Below are positions 1 through 7,059 of a DNA stretch of 26,910 nucleotides, piece after piece; within the stretch, counting starts at the first letter, position 1; the number at the start of each line of letters is the position of its first letter. Source of the DNA: CABMKH01 sp040797625 (GTDB taxonomy: Bacteria; Bacillota; Clostridia; Tissierellales; Tissierellaceae); contig JBQHQH010000032.1 of NCBI GenBank assembly GCA_052067355.1, forward strand, positions 1-26,910, given 5' to 3'. The notes beneath the pieces were generated by a model. The model was not told the origin of the DNA. It did not search any database and worked only from the letters and a program-made list of their open reading frames with translations. The position numbers and the translations under genes are program-made.

Positions 1-438
1 ACAGAAATAACAGTAGAATTTGGTGGAGACTTCACAAATCCAGAAGTTAAAGCTGGAGAAGAAGCGGTAAAGCCAGCAATAACAAAAGATGGTGAAGTAG
101 TAGACAATGTTGATGTAACTGAAGCAGGAATATATACATTGACCTACAGTAAAGAAGGCTATAAAACATTAGTAATAAGAGTAACAGTAAAAGAAAAGCC
201 AGAAGATGAAAACTTCACATATACTGATGAAACAGAAATAACAGTAGAATTTGGTGGAGACTTCACAAATCCAGAAGTTAAAGCTGGAGAAGAAGCGGTA
301 AAGCCAGCAATAACAAAAGATGGTGAAGTAGTAGACAATGTTAATGTAAATAAAGCAGGAGTATATACATTGACATACAGTAAAGAAGGCTATAAAACAT
401 TAGTAATAACAGTAACAGTAAAAGAAGAAACAATATTA
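1..438 (+). repeat. Tandem 231-bp in-frame repeat
   Basis: Bases 1-111 and 232-342 are identical. The following ~95 bases differ at only a few positions, so the period is exactly 231 bp (77 codons). The array continues upstream of the window. Confidence 0.9.
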
Positions 439-837
439 GAAGCACCAGCAGATGGAGCAACAGAATTTACTATAAAGCTCGAAGAAGAAGAAGGATTAGA
501 TATTAAGTATCTAGCTTTTGGTTTAATGAACGAAGCTAATAGTGCACAAAAAGTTGCAACATTAGAAGATGTTAAAAGTCATCTTAAAAAAGAATATGGT
601 GTTGATTTCAAATCTGAAAATATAAAATTGGATCAAACCAATAAAACACTTTCAATTACAGGTCAGCTATTAAGTACAGAAGACTGGAATAAAGTAAAAG
701 AAGAGGGTAAAAAAGATGAACCATATAGAATAACTGTATTAAATAAAGATAAATCAAATAAGCTTGTTAAAATAGCTATATATGAAGATGGAAAAGCAGT
801 ATTTCATAATACTAAAAATGAGCTAATTAAAAAATAA
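1..837 (+). CDS. Surface protein with Ig-like repeats, 3' end only
   Basis: The frame is open from base 1, so the start and any signal peptide lie outside the window. Two 77-residue repeat units are visible, the second starting at base 232. Each has a beta-rich pattern of the type found in bacterial Ig-like (DUF5011-like) modules: a TEITVEFGGDF opening, a VKAGEEAVKPAI centre and an AGxYTLTYSKEGYKTLVI ending. A non-repeated tail of about 135 residues follows. It has no LPxTG sorting motif or terminal hydrophobic segment, so any wall attachment would depend on the missing N-terminal part. The role is probably an adhesin or cell-envelope spacer; this is inference from architecture. A strong terminator follows 34 bases after the stop codon. 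Confidence 0.8.
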   Translation, partial: TEITVEFGGDFTNPEVKAGEEAVKPAITKDGEVVDNVDVTEAGIYTLTYSKEGYKTLVIRVTVKEKPEDENFTYTDETEITVEFGGDFTNPEVKAGEEAVKPAITKDGEVVDNVNVNKAGVYTLTYSKEGYKTLVITVTVKEETILEAPADGATEFTIKLEEEEGLDIKYLAFGLMNEANSAQKVATLEDVKSHLKKEYGVDFKSENIKLDQTNKTLSITGQLLSTEDWNKVKEEGKKDEPYRITVLNKDKSNKLVKIAIYEDGKAVFHNTKNELIKK

Positions 838-870
838 TTTAATTTAGAACCTAGTTTGTAGCAAAAGAAG

Positions 871-904
871 AACCCCAATGGAGTAAAATCCAGAGGGGTT
901 TTTC
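871..904 (+). terminator. Intrinsic terminator after the surface protein
   Basis: AACCCC (871-876) pairs with GGGGTT (895-900), and TGGA (879-882) pairs with TCCA (889-892) inside. A T tract follows. It may also work for the convergent gene ending at 931, because the other strand is T-rich after the stem. Confidence 0.8.
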
Positions 905-930
905 CTATAAGAAATGGTTATCTCATCCAT

Positions 931-1506
931 CTACTTAATTCGATTTATGACTTCTAGTGTAATAAAAAACATCTTTGCTAAATCAGCTTTAGTCACTGGA
1001 GTCTCTAAGGCTGCATAGCGTTCCATAATGTCATTAGCATTAAAGCTTGAATATTTATTTTCATATATCATTCTAGCCACCTTACCTTTCTTTATATGTT
1101 TTATAACCGTATTCTTTGAATAGATACATTTTATTTCTACTCCATTTTTAAGTAAAACTACTGAATTATCATTTAGTTTTTCTACTTTTTCAATAGAGTC
1201 TAAGTTAAAATATCCTCTAGTTCCGTCATACCTGATAATTGGTTTACGTACTTTTAACTGAATGAATACATCATCCCTAGATAGAGGCAATGGAATTCCC
1301 TTTTTAATAGAAAGTAACTCGCCAAAATACTTATTTGATGCATCCATATCTACATGGTAATAGGCACATAGATTTTTAATCACAGTTCTAACTGTTGCAT
1401 CGATGAGAATGTTTTCTTTCTCTGTGTAGACTGTTGTACAATTTCCCTTTCCTGATTCGTAGGTTGGCATGATAGCCATTATCCCTTTTGAAATGATATT
1501 TTCCAT
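931..1506 (-). CDS. ComK-like protein (competence transcription factor family)
   Basis: The protein has 191 residues, close to the ~192 of Bacillus ComK. By eye its layout follows ComK: an N-terminal segment ending in a short IAIMP stretch (ComK IAVLP), an xxYFG motif (ComK RFFG) near residue 60, a KPII stretch (ComK PPIMV) and a VVLLKNGVEI strand (ComK VTFSNGKTMEL). The match is weak and from memory, so the family call is tentative. ComK activates DNA-uptake genes in bacilli; in clostridia the role of such proteins is mostly unknown. The gene is alone on its strand, with a good GAGGAGGG ribosome binding site before its ATG, and is divergent from the sigma-54 activator. The last ~45 residues could not be aligned. 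Confidence 0.5.
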   Translation of the reverse strand: MENIISKGIMAIMPTYESGKGNCTTVYTEKENILIDATVRTVIKNLCAYYHVDMDASNKYFGELLSIKKGIPLPLSRDDVFIQLKVRKPIIRYDGTRGYFNLDSIEKVEKLNDNSVVLLKNGVEIKCIYSKNTVIKHIKKGKVARMIYENKYSSFNANDIMERYAALETPVTKADLAKMFFITLEVINRIK

Positions 1507-1578
1507 ATATAACCCTCCTCTTTTATATATATTTTATCAAACTGATAGTTGATATCTATGGATAATAGGATTAAAAGC

Positions 1579-1609
1579 CAAAAGGATAGAGCAAATTTCT
1601 GTCCTTTTG
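1579..1609. repeat. 12-bp-stem palindrome between divergent genes
   Basis: CAAAAGGATAGA (1579-1590) pairs with TTCTGTCCTTTTG (1597-1609) with one G-U pair and a 7-base loop. It has no T tract on the plus strand, and a terminator is not expected between divergent genes. It resembles the core of the 36-bp terminator repeats at 10484 and 12173 (GGACAGA...TCTGTCC), so it may be a member of a dispersed palindromic family. Confidence 0.5.
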
Positions 1610-1734
1610 ACTCTATTCCCTTAAATAATCTCAATACCCCCATATCTTTCCAAAGATTTTACGAACCTGATATTCATGCAATTTCAATAGAAGTTTTCTT
1701 ATAAGCATCAAATACTTATCTAATAAATCTAACT

Positions 1735-1763
1735 TTGATTAAATATTTATGATAAAATAATGT
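1735..1763 (+). promoter_or_regulatory. Candidate sigma-A promoter of the sigma-54 activator gene
   Basis: TTGATT (1735-1740), a 17-base spacer and TAATGT (1758-1763). It is moderately good, and the predicted start near 1770 leaves a short leader before the ribosome binding site. Confidence 0.4.
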
Positions 1764-1796
1764 CATTCCATTAAAAACTTGGAAAGGGTGAATTAT

Positions 1797-3638
1797 TTGA
1801 AAAAGATTGCTTTAATTGCACCTATTAAGGAAATTTTAGAAAAAGCACAAGAAATTATAGAGAGGGACAACCGTGAAGATATTTCCATTCATTTGGCAAC
1901 TATGGATGATGGATTAAATTTAGCTAAAAAATTGATAAAAGATGGGGTGGAAATTATAATCTCTAGGGGAGGGACCTATCAGATTATTTCTGAAAATCTA
2001 GATATCCCTGTTGTAGAGATAAAGACTGGTACTTCAGAGATTCTAGATGGTCTTATGAAGGTCAAAGGAAAATATAAAAAAATAGGAATTATAGGATATG
2101 AAAGGGTAATTTCTGGAATTGACTATATAAGTCCTTTTCTTGACTTTGAAGTAGAAAAGATTATTGTGGAAAGCCCTATGGAGGTTCCAAATCTCATAAG
2201 GAAACATAAGGATAAAGGGATTGAATTTTTCCTAGGAGATACTTATGTAAGGGATATTACGGAAAACTTAGGGAAAGATGGTATAATTTTAAATTCTACT
2301 TCTATAAGTATTGAAGATGCTATAGATGAAGCTCTAAATATATTTAATTTTAAAACTACCATAAGAAAAAGATCTGAAAAGATTCAGGCAACTATAAATA
2401 ATGTTCATGAAGGTATAATTGTAGTCGATTCTAATCAGATAATAACGGACTATAATATTGCAGCAGAAAACATTCTGGGATATCCAAGATCTTCCGTAAT
2501 AGACGAAGTTATAACTGATATTATCCCTAATATGGACTTAGAAGAGACTATAGAAGATGAAAAAATTCTCGCAGGAGCAATATATAGTATTAACGACATA
2601 AAGATTATATCCAATATAAATCCTATTACCTCTAACAAAGAAACTATAGGAGCAGTGGTGACTTTTCAAGAGATTACAGAATTTCAAAAAAATGAAATAA
2701 AATTGAGAAAGGAACTTAGTAAAAAAGGCTTTGTAGCTAAGTATACTTTTAAAGATATTCTATTTAGAAGCAACATCATGAAGAACTCCATTGAGACTGC
2801 TAAAAAGTTTGCCGCCTTTGATGCACCTATACATATCAATGGAGAGACTGGGACAGGAAAGGAACTATTTTGCCAGAGTATACACAATTATAGTCATAGA
2901 AGACAAGGGCCATTTGTTGCCATTAATTGTTCTGCTTTGCCAGAAAACCTTATAGAGAGTGAACTCTTTGGATATGAGAGAGGATCTTTTACTGGTGCTA
3001 GTAAAGAGGGCAAGGCTGGAGTTTTTGAATTAGCACATAGAGGAACTTTATTTCTAGATGAAATTACAGAGCTTCCCATAGCTTTACAGGGGAGACTTCT
3101 AAGGGCATTACAGGAAAGAGAAATAATGAGAGTAGGTGGTGACACTATTATCCCAATAGATGTACGGGTAATTACTGCTGCAAACAAAAATCTCATGGAA
3201 GAGGTTGAAAATAATCGTTTTAGAAAAGATTTATATTATAGGATTAATGTATTAGAATTAAAACTTCCTAATCTAAGTGAGAGAAAAGAGGATGTTAGGT
3301 TATTAGTCGATTATTTCTTAAATAAATATTCTTTGAAATACTCTCTACCTATTCCTAAAGTAGATGAGGAGATATATAAAAAATTAGAACTTATTCATTA
3401 TGAGGGAAATGTTAGAGAACTAGAAAATTTGATACACAGAAGCGTCATATTAGAGAATTTTGGTTTTCTAAATACTTTAAAGATGCCTACTAGTAAAAGC
3501 GATGAGGTACTCACCTTAGAAGAAAAAGAATTAGAATATATTAAAGAAATATATTACAAGAATAATGAAGATATTGAAAAGACCTATCAAGATTTGGGAA
3601 TCAGTAGAACGACCTTATGGAGAAAACTTCAGAGCTAG
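1797..3638 (+). CDS. Sigma-54-dependent activator (PrpR_N - PAS - AAA+ - HTH)
   Basis: A bacterial enhancer-binding protein. The longest frame begins at TTG 1779, but AAAGGGTG (1783-1790) sits six bases before the TTG at 1797, so that is the likelier start (613 residues). Domains in order: PrpR_N sensor about 1-185, PAS about 190-300, AAA+ ATPase about 320-545 and a Fis-type helix-turn-helix at the end. Visible motifs are the Walker A GETGTGKE, the sigma-54 contact loop GSFTGA (a variant of GAFTGA), the Walker B LFLDE and an R-finger region FRKDLYYR. It should open the sigma-54 promoter 97 bases downstream of its stop codon and so control the permease-dehydratase operon, probably after sensing a small ligand through PrpR_N or PAS. 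Ligand unknown. Confidence 0.9.
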   Translation: MKKIALIAPIKEILEKAQEIIERDNREDISIHLATMDDGLNLAKKLIKDGVEIIISRGGTYQIISENLDIPVVEIKTGTSEILDGLMKVKGKYKKIGIIGYERVISGIDYISPFLDFEVEKIIVESPMEVPNLIRKHKDKGIEFFLGDTYVRDITENLGKDGIILNSTSISIEDAIDEALNIFNFKTTIRKRSEKIQATINNVHEGIIVVDSNQIITDYNIAAENILGYPRSSVIDEVITDIIPNMDLEETIEDEKILAGAIYSINDIKIISNINPITSNKETIGAVVTFQEITEFQKNEIKLRKELSKKGFVAKYTFKDILFRSNIMKNSIETAKKFAAFDAPIHINGETGTGKELFCQSIHNYSHRRQGPFVAINCSALPENLIESELFGYERGSFTGASKEGKAGVFELAHRGTLFLDEITELPIALQGRLLRALQEREIMRVGGDTIIPIDVRVITAANKNLMEEVENNRFRKDLYYRINVLELKLPNLSERKEDVRLLVDYFLNKYSLKYSLPIPKVDEEIYKKLELIHYEGNVRELENLIHRSVILENFGFLNTLKMPTSKSDEVLTLEEKELEYIKEIYYKNNEDIEKTYQDLGISRTTLWRKLQS

Positions 3639-3673
3639 TTTCAGTTTTAAACGTATTTGTTTCATTTTTAAAC
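3638..3673 (+). promoter_or_regulatory. Candidate upstream activator sites (two phased copies)
   Basis: GTTTCAGTTTTAAAC (3638-3652) recurs as GTTTCATTTTTAAAC (3659-3673) with one mismatch, 21 bp apart, which is two helical turns. Each copy is an imperfect dyad (GTTT...AAAC). They lie about 95-120 bases before the predicted sigma-54 transcription start, a typical enhancer position. Confidence 0.6.
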
Positions 3674-3683
3674 TCCATCATAT

Positions 3684-3712
3684 AGATTTAAAGTTTTATT
3701 CTGCTTAAATCT
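3684..3712. repeat. 8-bp inverted repeat upstream of the -24/-12 promoter
   Basis: AGATTTAA (3684-3691) and TTAAATCT (3705-3712) are exact inverted copies with a 13-base spacer. They lie between the phased sites and the promoter. The pair could be another regulator site or a weak AT-rich hairpin. Confidence 0.45.
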
Positions 3713-3734
3713 GAATATATACTGACTTTAAAAG

Positions 3735-3752
3735 TTGGCACGGACATTGCAA
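3735..3752 (+). promoter_or_regulatory. Sigma-54 (-24/-12) promoter
   Basis: TTGGCACGGACATTGCAA matches the consensus TGGCACG-N4-TTGC(A/T) at every conserved base, with GG at 3737-3738 and GC at 3749-3750. The predicted start is near 3762, ahead of the ribosome binding site at about 3776-3784. Confidence 0.93.
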
Positions 3753-3789
3753 TATATATTTACGAGATTAAAAAGAAAGGAGATGCAAA

Positions 3790-4731
3790 ATGAAAATACT
3801 TAAGGGAGTTAGAAAGATTCCAGGAGGATTAATGGTACTTCCACTATTATTAGGAGCTTTTATAAACACCTTCTTCCCTCAATGGTTAGAAATAGGGGGA
3901 TTTACTACTAATTTATTCAAAGCTGGAGCTATGCCTATACTGGGAGTCTTTCTATTTTGTAATGGAGCCCAAATAAATGTTAAACAGGCAGGAAAACCTT
4001 TAGTAAAGGGAGTAATTCTTACTTTTGTAAAATTTGTACTGGGGGCTGGTATGGGAATTCTAATCAATAAACTATTTGGTTCTGCAGGAATCTTTGGAAT
4101 TGCACCTTTGGCCCTTATTGCAGCTTTTACTAATTCAAATGGTGGACTTTACGCAGCGTTAGCAGGAGAATATGGAGATTCTACAGATGTTGGAGCTATC
4201 TCTATACTATCTATAAATGATGGTCCATTCTTTACTATGCTTGCGTTAGGTGCAAGTGGAATAGCTTCAGTACCACTAATTGCATTAGTTGCTACACTAG
4301 TCCCTATAATATTGGGATTCATCTTAGGTAATTTAGATGAAGACATTAGAGAGTTTTTAGAACCAGCTACTACAATAATGATTCCGTTTTTTGCCTTCCC
4401 ATTAGGGGCAGCGTTAAATTTTAAGCAATTGATCACAGCTGGAATCCCAGGTATTGTATTAGGAGTACTTTGTACTTTGGTTACAGGTTTAGGTGGATAT
4501 TTTGCCATGAAACTTATAAAATCTGAACACCCACAGGCAGGAGCTGGAATGGGTACTACTGCTGGAAATGCTGTAGCAACACCTGAAGCTTTGGCCCAAG
4601 TTGATCCATCTATTGCACCAATTGCAGCAATAGCAACTGTTCAAATAGCAGCAGCTATTATAGTGACGGCAATCCTTTGCCCACTACTAGTCAACTACTT
4701 AGATAAAATTGAAAAAAATAAGTGTCTATAG
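3790..4731 (+). CDS. kdgT: 2-keto-3-deoxygluconate permease family transporter
   Basis: A 313-residue, strongly hydrophobic inner-membrane protein with about ten membrane segments. It resembles the KdgT family throughout, close to the ~327 residues of E. coli KdgT. Recognisable stretches are the KILKGVRKIPGGLMVLPL opening, the TNSNGGLYAALAGEYG stretch, the SINDGPFFTM stretch and a GTTAGNAVATPEAL segment near the end. The family imports 2-keto-3-deoxygluconate by proton symport. Here the neighbours are a UxaA-type dehydratase, which makes 2-keto-3-deoxy sugar acids, so the carrier may bring in the dehydratase substrate or a related sugar acid instead. It is the first gene of the sigma-54 operon, with an AAAGGAG site before its ATG. 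Confidence 0.85.
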   Translation: MKILKGVRKIPGGLMVLPLLLGAFINTFFPQWLEIGGFTTNLFKAGAMPILGVFLFCNGAQINVKQAGKPLVKGVILTFVKFVLGAGMGILINKLFGSAGIFGIAPLALIAAFTNSNGGLYAALAGEYGDSTDVGAISILSINDGPFFTMLALGASGIASVPLIALVATLVPIILGFILGNLDEDIREFLEPATTIMIPFFAFPLGAALNFKQLITAGIPGIVLGVLCTLVTGLGGYFAMKLIKSEHPQAGAGMGTTAGNAVATPEALAQVDPSIAPIAAIATVQIAAAIIVTAILCPLLVNYLDKIEKNKCL

Positions 4732-4746
4732 GAGGTAGAGAGGTAA

Positions 4747-5031
4747 ATGAATAAAATCTTAAAAATAAATGAAATTGATAATGTAGTTACAACTACTGAA
4801 GCCTTTAAAAAAGGTGCTATTATTGAAATTGATGGAAGAGAAATTACTGTAAATGCAGATATTCCAAGATTTCATAAGATTGCAATCGTAGATATACCAA
4901 AGGGAGAATTGGTATATAAATATGGACAAGTTATAGGTGATGCTTTAGAAGATATTAAGGCTGGAGATCATGTACATGTAGATAATATTGAAAGCACAAG
5001 AGGTAGAGGCGATAAGGAGGTAGCACAATAA
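4747..5031 (+). CDS. UxaA-family dehydratase, small (SAF-domain) subunit
   Basis: 94 residues corresponding to the N-terminal SAF domain of altronate/galactarate dehydratases (UxaA/GarD). It contains a GDALEDIKAGDHVHVDNI stretch typical of the beta-clip fold. In E. coli UxaA this domain is fused to the catalytic part; here it is a separate gene, as in sulfolactate lyase SuyA and many clostridial dehydratases. It lies 15 bases after the permease and its stop codon overlaps the next start (TAATG), so the two subunits are probably translated together as one complex. The substrate cannot be named from sequence. Confidence 0.85.
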   Translation: MNKILKINEIDNVVTTTEAFKKGAIIEIDGREITVNADIPRFHKIAIVDIPKGELVYKYGQVIGDALEDIKAGDHVHVDNIESTRGRGDKEVAQ

Positions 5032-6194
5032 TGAAATTATTAGGATATAGAAGAGAGAATGGAACTTTTGGAATTAGAAATCATCTATTAGTTATACCTA
5101 CATCAGTATGTGCATCAGACACTGCAGCAAAGATTGCAGCGCAAGTTGGTGGTGCTGTATCAATTCCAAACCAACATGGATGTTGTCAAATTGGTTCAGA
5201 TTTGCACCTTACAGAATCTACTTTAGCTGGATTTGGAAAAAATGCAAATGTAGGAGCAGTACTTGTAGTTAGCTTAGGTTGTGATGGTATTGTAGCTAAG
5301 AGATTAGCTGACGAGATCGCTACTACTGGTAAATCTGTTGAATATATAGTAATTCAAGAGAATAAAGGAACTCTTAATACAATTGCAAAAGGTGCAGAGA
5401 TTTTAAGAAGACAAGCTCAAAAATTGAGTATGCAACAGAGAGAAGAATTCGATATGTCACATCTTATAGTAGGTCTTGAATGTGGTGGATCTGATCCAAC
5501 TTCTGGTCTTGCATCTAATCCATCTATAGGAGTTGCATCAGACACAGTAATAGATAATGGTGGTTCTACAATTCTAAGTGAAACTACTGAGGTTATAGGG
5601 GCTGAACATATTTTAGCTGAAAGATTTGGAGACGAAAAAGAAAGAGAAAAGTTCTTAAAATTCGTTAACAATGTAGAACAGAGAGCACTAGATATGGGAG
5701 AAGACTTAAGGAGTGGACAACCTACCCCAGGTAACAAAGAAGGTGGATTGTCTACTATAGAAGAAAAGTCACTAGGATGTATGTATAAGGCTGGGCACAA
5801 ACCATTTGTTGGTGCATTAGGATATGCTGAAATGGTAGATACTAATAAAAAAGGTCTTTATTTCATGGATACTCCAGGACAAGATATTGATTCCATCACT
5901 GGAATGATTGCTGGAGGAGCACAAGTAATTATATTCTCTACAGGTAGAGGTACTCCTACAGGAAGTCCTATTTCTCCAGTAATAAAGATCACTGGTAATC
6001 CAGACACATATGAAAATATGTCAGATAATATTGATTTAAATGCAGGTAGAGTTATATCAGAAGGTATTACTATAGATGAAATGGGTAAAGAACTTTTTGA
6101 TGAAATCGTAAAAGTTTCAAATGGAAAATTCACTAAATCAGAATCATTAGGTCATAAAGAGTTTGGAATATATAAAATCGCAGGAACATTTTAA
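5031..6194 (+). CDS. UxaA-family dehydratase, large catalytic subunit
   Basis: 387 residues matching the C-terminal domain of altronate/galactarate dehydratases, which use a divalent metal, usually Fe2+, to remove water from sugar acids. Seen are the opening GYRRENGTFGIRNHLLVIPT with a following Cys, the NQHGCCQIG stretch, LECGGSDPTSGLASNPSIG, and near the end FSTGRGTPTGSPISPVIKITG. Possible substrates are altronate, galactarate or a related acid. No uxaB, uxaC, kdgK or kdgA is nearby, so the rest of the pathway must lie elsewhere. AAGGAGGT precedes the start and a strong terminator follows the stop codon. Confidence 0.87.
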   Translation: MKLLGYRRENGTFGIRNHLLVIPTSVCASDTAAKIAAQVGGAVSIPNQHGCCQIGSDLHLTESTLAGFGKNANVGAVLVVSLGCDGIVAKRLADEIATTGKSVEYIVIQENKGTLNTIAKGAEILRRQAQKLSMQQREEFDMSHLIVGLECGGSDPTSGLASNPSIGVASDTVIDNGGSTILSETTEVIGAEHILAERFGDEKEREKFLKFVNNVEQRALDMGEDLRSGQPTPGNKEGGLSTIEEKSLGCMYKAGHKPFVGALGYAEMVDTNKKGLYFMDTPGQDIDSITGMIAGGAQVIIFSTGRGTPTGSPISPVIKITGNPDTYENMSDNIDLNAGRVISEGITIDEMGKELFDEIVKVSNGKFTKSESLGHKEFGIYKIAGTF

Positions 6195-6196
6195 TT

Positions 6197-6238
6197 AAAA
6201 ACAATAGTCCAAGGTAATTGCCTTGGACTATTGTTTTT
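6197..6238. terminator. Strong bidirectional terminator
   Basis: An 18-bp perfect stem (6197-6214 with 6221-6238) and a 6-base loop. The A and T tracts are within the arms, so it can end both the dehydratase operon and the convergent amidase gene. Confidence 0.93.
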
Positions 6239-6287
6239 ATCTGAATAAGTATTGGTAGAGTAAAATTTGTCAGTTATCTCTTTTTAT

Positions 6288-6809
6288 TTAAACAACCTCA
6301 ATTATAGATCTAGCTATAGAATTAGCTATATCATTCTTCTTTTCATCAAACAGTTTATTATCCAATGTATTATCAATAAATCCTAATTCAATAAGCAGAG
6401 CAGGAGTTTTAGTGTTTCTCAATACATAGAAGTTACCCAATCTTACTCCACGATTTATAAATCCAACATTAGATAGGTTCTTTTGTATTTTCTTAGCTAA
6501 AGTAAAAGCTTTCTTATTTTTAGTCAAGTAGATATAGGTTTCCACACCTCTAGCAGTTTCAGGTTTAAAAGCATTTCTATGAAAGGATATAAAGTAGTCA
6601 TAGTCTTTTGCATTTTCAAATCTAATTCTCTGCCATAGACTAAGAGTAATATCCTTTGTCCTAGTCTCATCTACTATAATGCCATTACCCCTCAATATTT
6701 GAGCCACCTTGGTCCCTATATCCAGATTGTCATGGGATTCATACCTATTCTTATATATGGCTCCAGGATCCTTCCCACCATGGCCATAGTCAAAACACAA
6801 TCTAGTCAT
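6288..6809 (-). CDS. N-acetylmuramoyl-L-alanine amidase (Amidase_3)
   Basis: A 173-residue zinc amidase of the Amidase_3/CwlD/AmiC fold, cleaving the bond between N-acetylmuramic acid and L-alanine in peptidoglycan. The expected residues are visible: His10 in DYGHGGKDPGA, Glu24 in YESHDN, His77 in ISFHRNA and the catalytic Glu141 in LIELGFIDN. The protein is only the catalytic domain: there is no signal peptide and no wall-binding repeat. That suits a phage-type lysin or a cytoplasmic enzyme needing another exit route. Its ribosome binding site lies in a hairpin (6812-6869). A phage-type XRE repressor upstream on the same strand hints at a prophage remnant, but no other phage gene is seen. 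Confidence 0.87.
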   Translation of the reverse strand: MTRLCFDYGHGGKDPGAIYKNRYESHDNLDIGTKVAQILRGNGIIVDETRTKDITLSLWQRIRFENAKDYDYFISFHRNAFKPETARGVETYIYLTKNKKAFTLAKKIQKNLSNVGFINRGVRLGNFYVLRNTKTPALLIELGFIDNTLDNKLFDEKKNDIANSIARSIIEVV

Positions 6810-6811
6810 GT

Positions 6812-6869
6812 TAAAATCACCTTCCTTTTCTATCTATACCATATAAATAGAAAAAACAAGGTGATTTTA
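6812..6869 (-). promoter_or_regulatory. Hairpin sequestering the amidase ribosome binding site
   Basis: TAAAATCACCTT (6812-6823) and AAGGTGATTTTA (6858-6869) are exact complements, with a second 8-bp stem inside (6826-6833 with 6847-6854). On the minus-strand transcript the downstream arm is the AAGGTGAT ribosome binding site two bases from the ATG. No U tract follows, so it is not a terminator. Folding would block translation. Confidence 0.65.
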
Positions 6870-6905
6870 CTATGTAGAGCATTATATAAATTCTAAATAG
6901 ATTTA

Positions 6906-6966
6906 AGATTCCTCCACTGCGGTCGGAATGACCGTCATCTCGAGCGAAGTCGAGAGATCTACGGGT
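6906..6966. repeat. GC-rich dispersed repeat-like element
   Basis: A ~60-bp stretch far richer in G+C than its surroundings with two tandem hairpins: CGGTC (6920-6924) with GACCG (6930-6934), and TCTCGA with TCGAGA (6938-6955). Very similar CTCGAGCGAAGTCGAG-type elements recur across many bacterial genomes as intergenic repeats. Confidence 0.55.
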
Positions 6967-7022
6967 TTAGTATTTTTATCGAATATAGGAATAGTTTATC
7001 TATAAATAGAATTAAGATAAAA

Positions 7023-7059
7023 AAAAGAAACTAGTAAATTTATTCTTCTAGTTTCTTTT
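7023..7059 (-). terminator. Terminator overlapping the end of the XRE gene
   Basis: CTAGTTTCTTTT (7048-7059) pairs with AAAAGAAACTAG (7023-7034), giving 12 bp with the stop codon in the loop. The minus-strand transcript continues into a T tract. The last codons thus form one arm of the stem. Confidence 0.75.

Noticed and set aside
1..438. CRISPR-like or non-coding tandem array
   Set aside because: The repeats are in frame, coding and too long; there are no spacers.
1779..1796. TTG at 1779 as start of the sigma-54 activator
   Set aside because: The ribosome binding site lies downstream of it, in the correct place for the TTG at 1797.
4149..4508. Open frame on the minus strand inside the permease gene
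   Set aside because: It is a shadow of kdgT codon bias, has no ribosome binding site and reads as low-complexity hydrophobic residues.
6699..6896. Plus-strand frame across the amidase start
   Set aside because: It overlaps the amidase and the hairpin, with no ribosome binding site.
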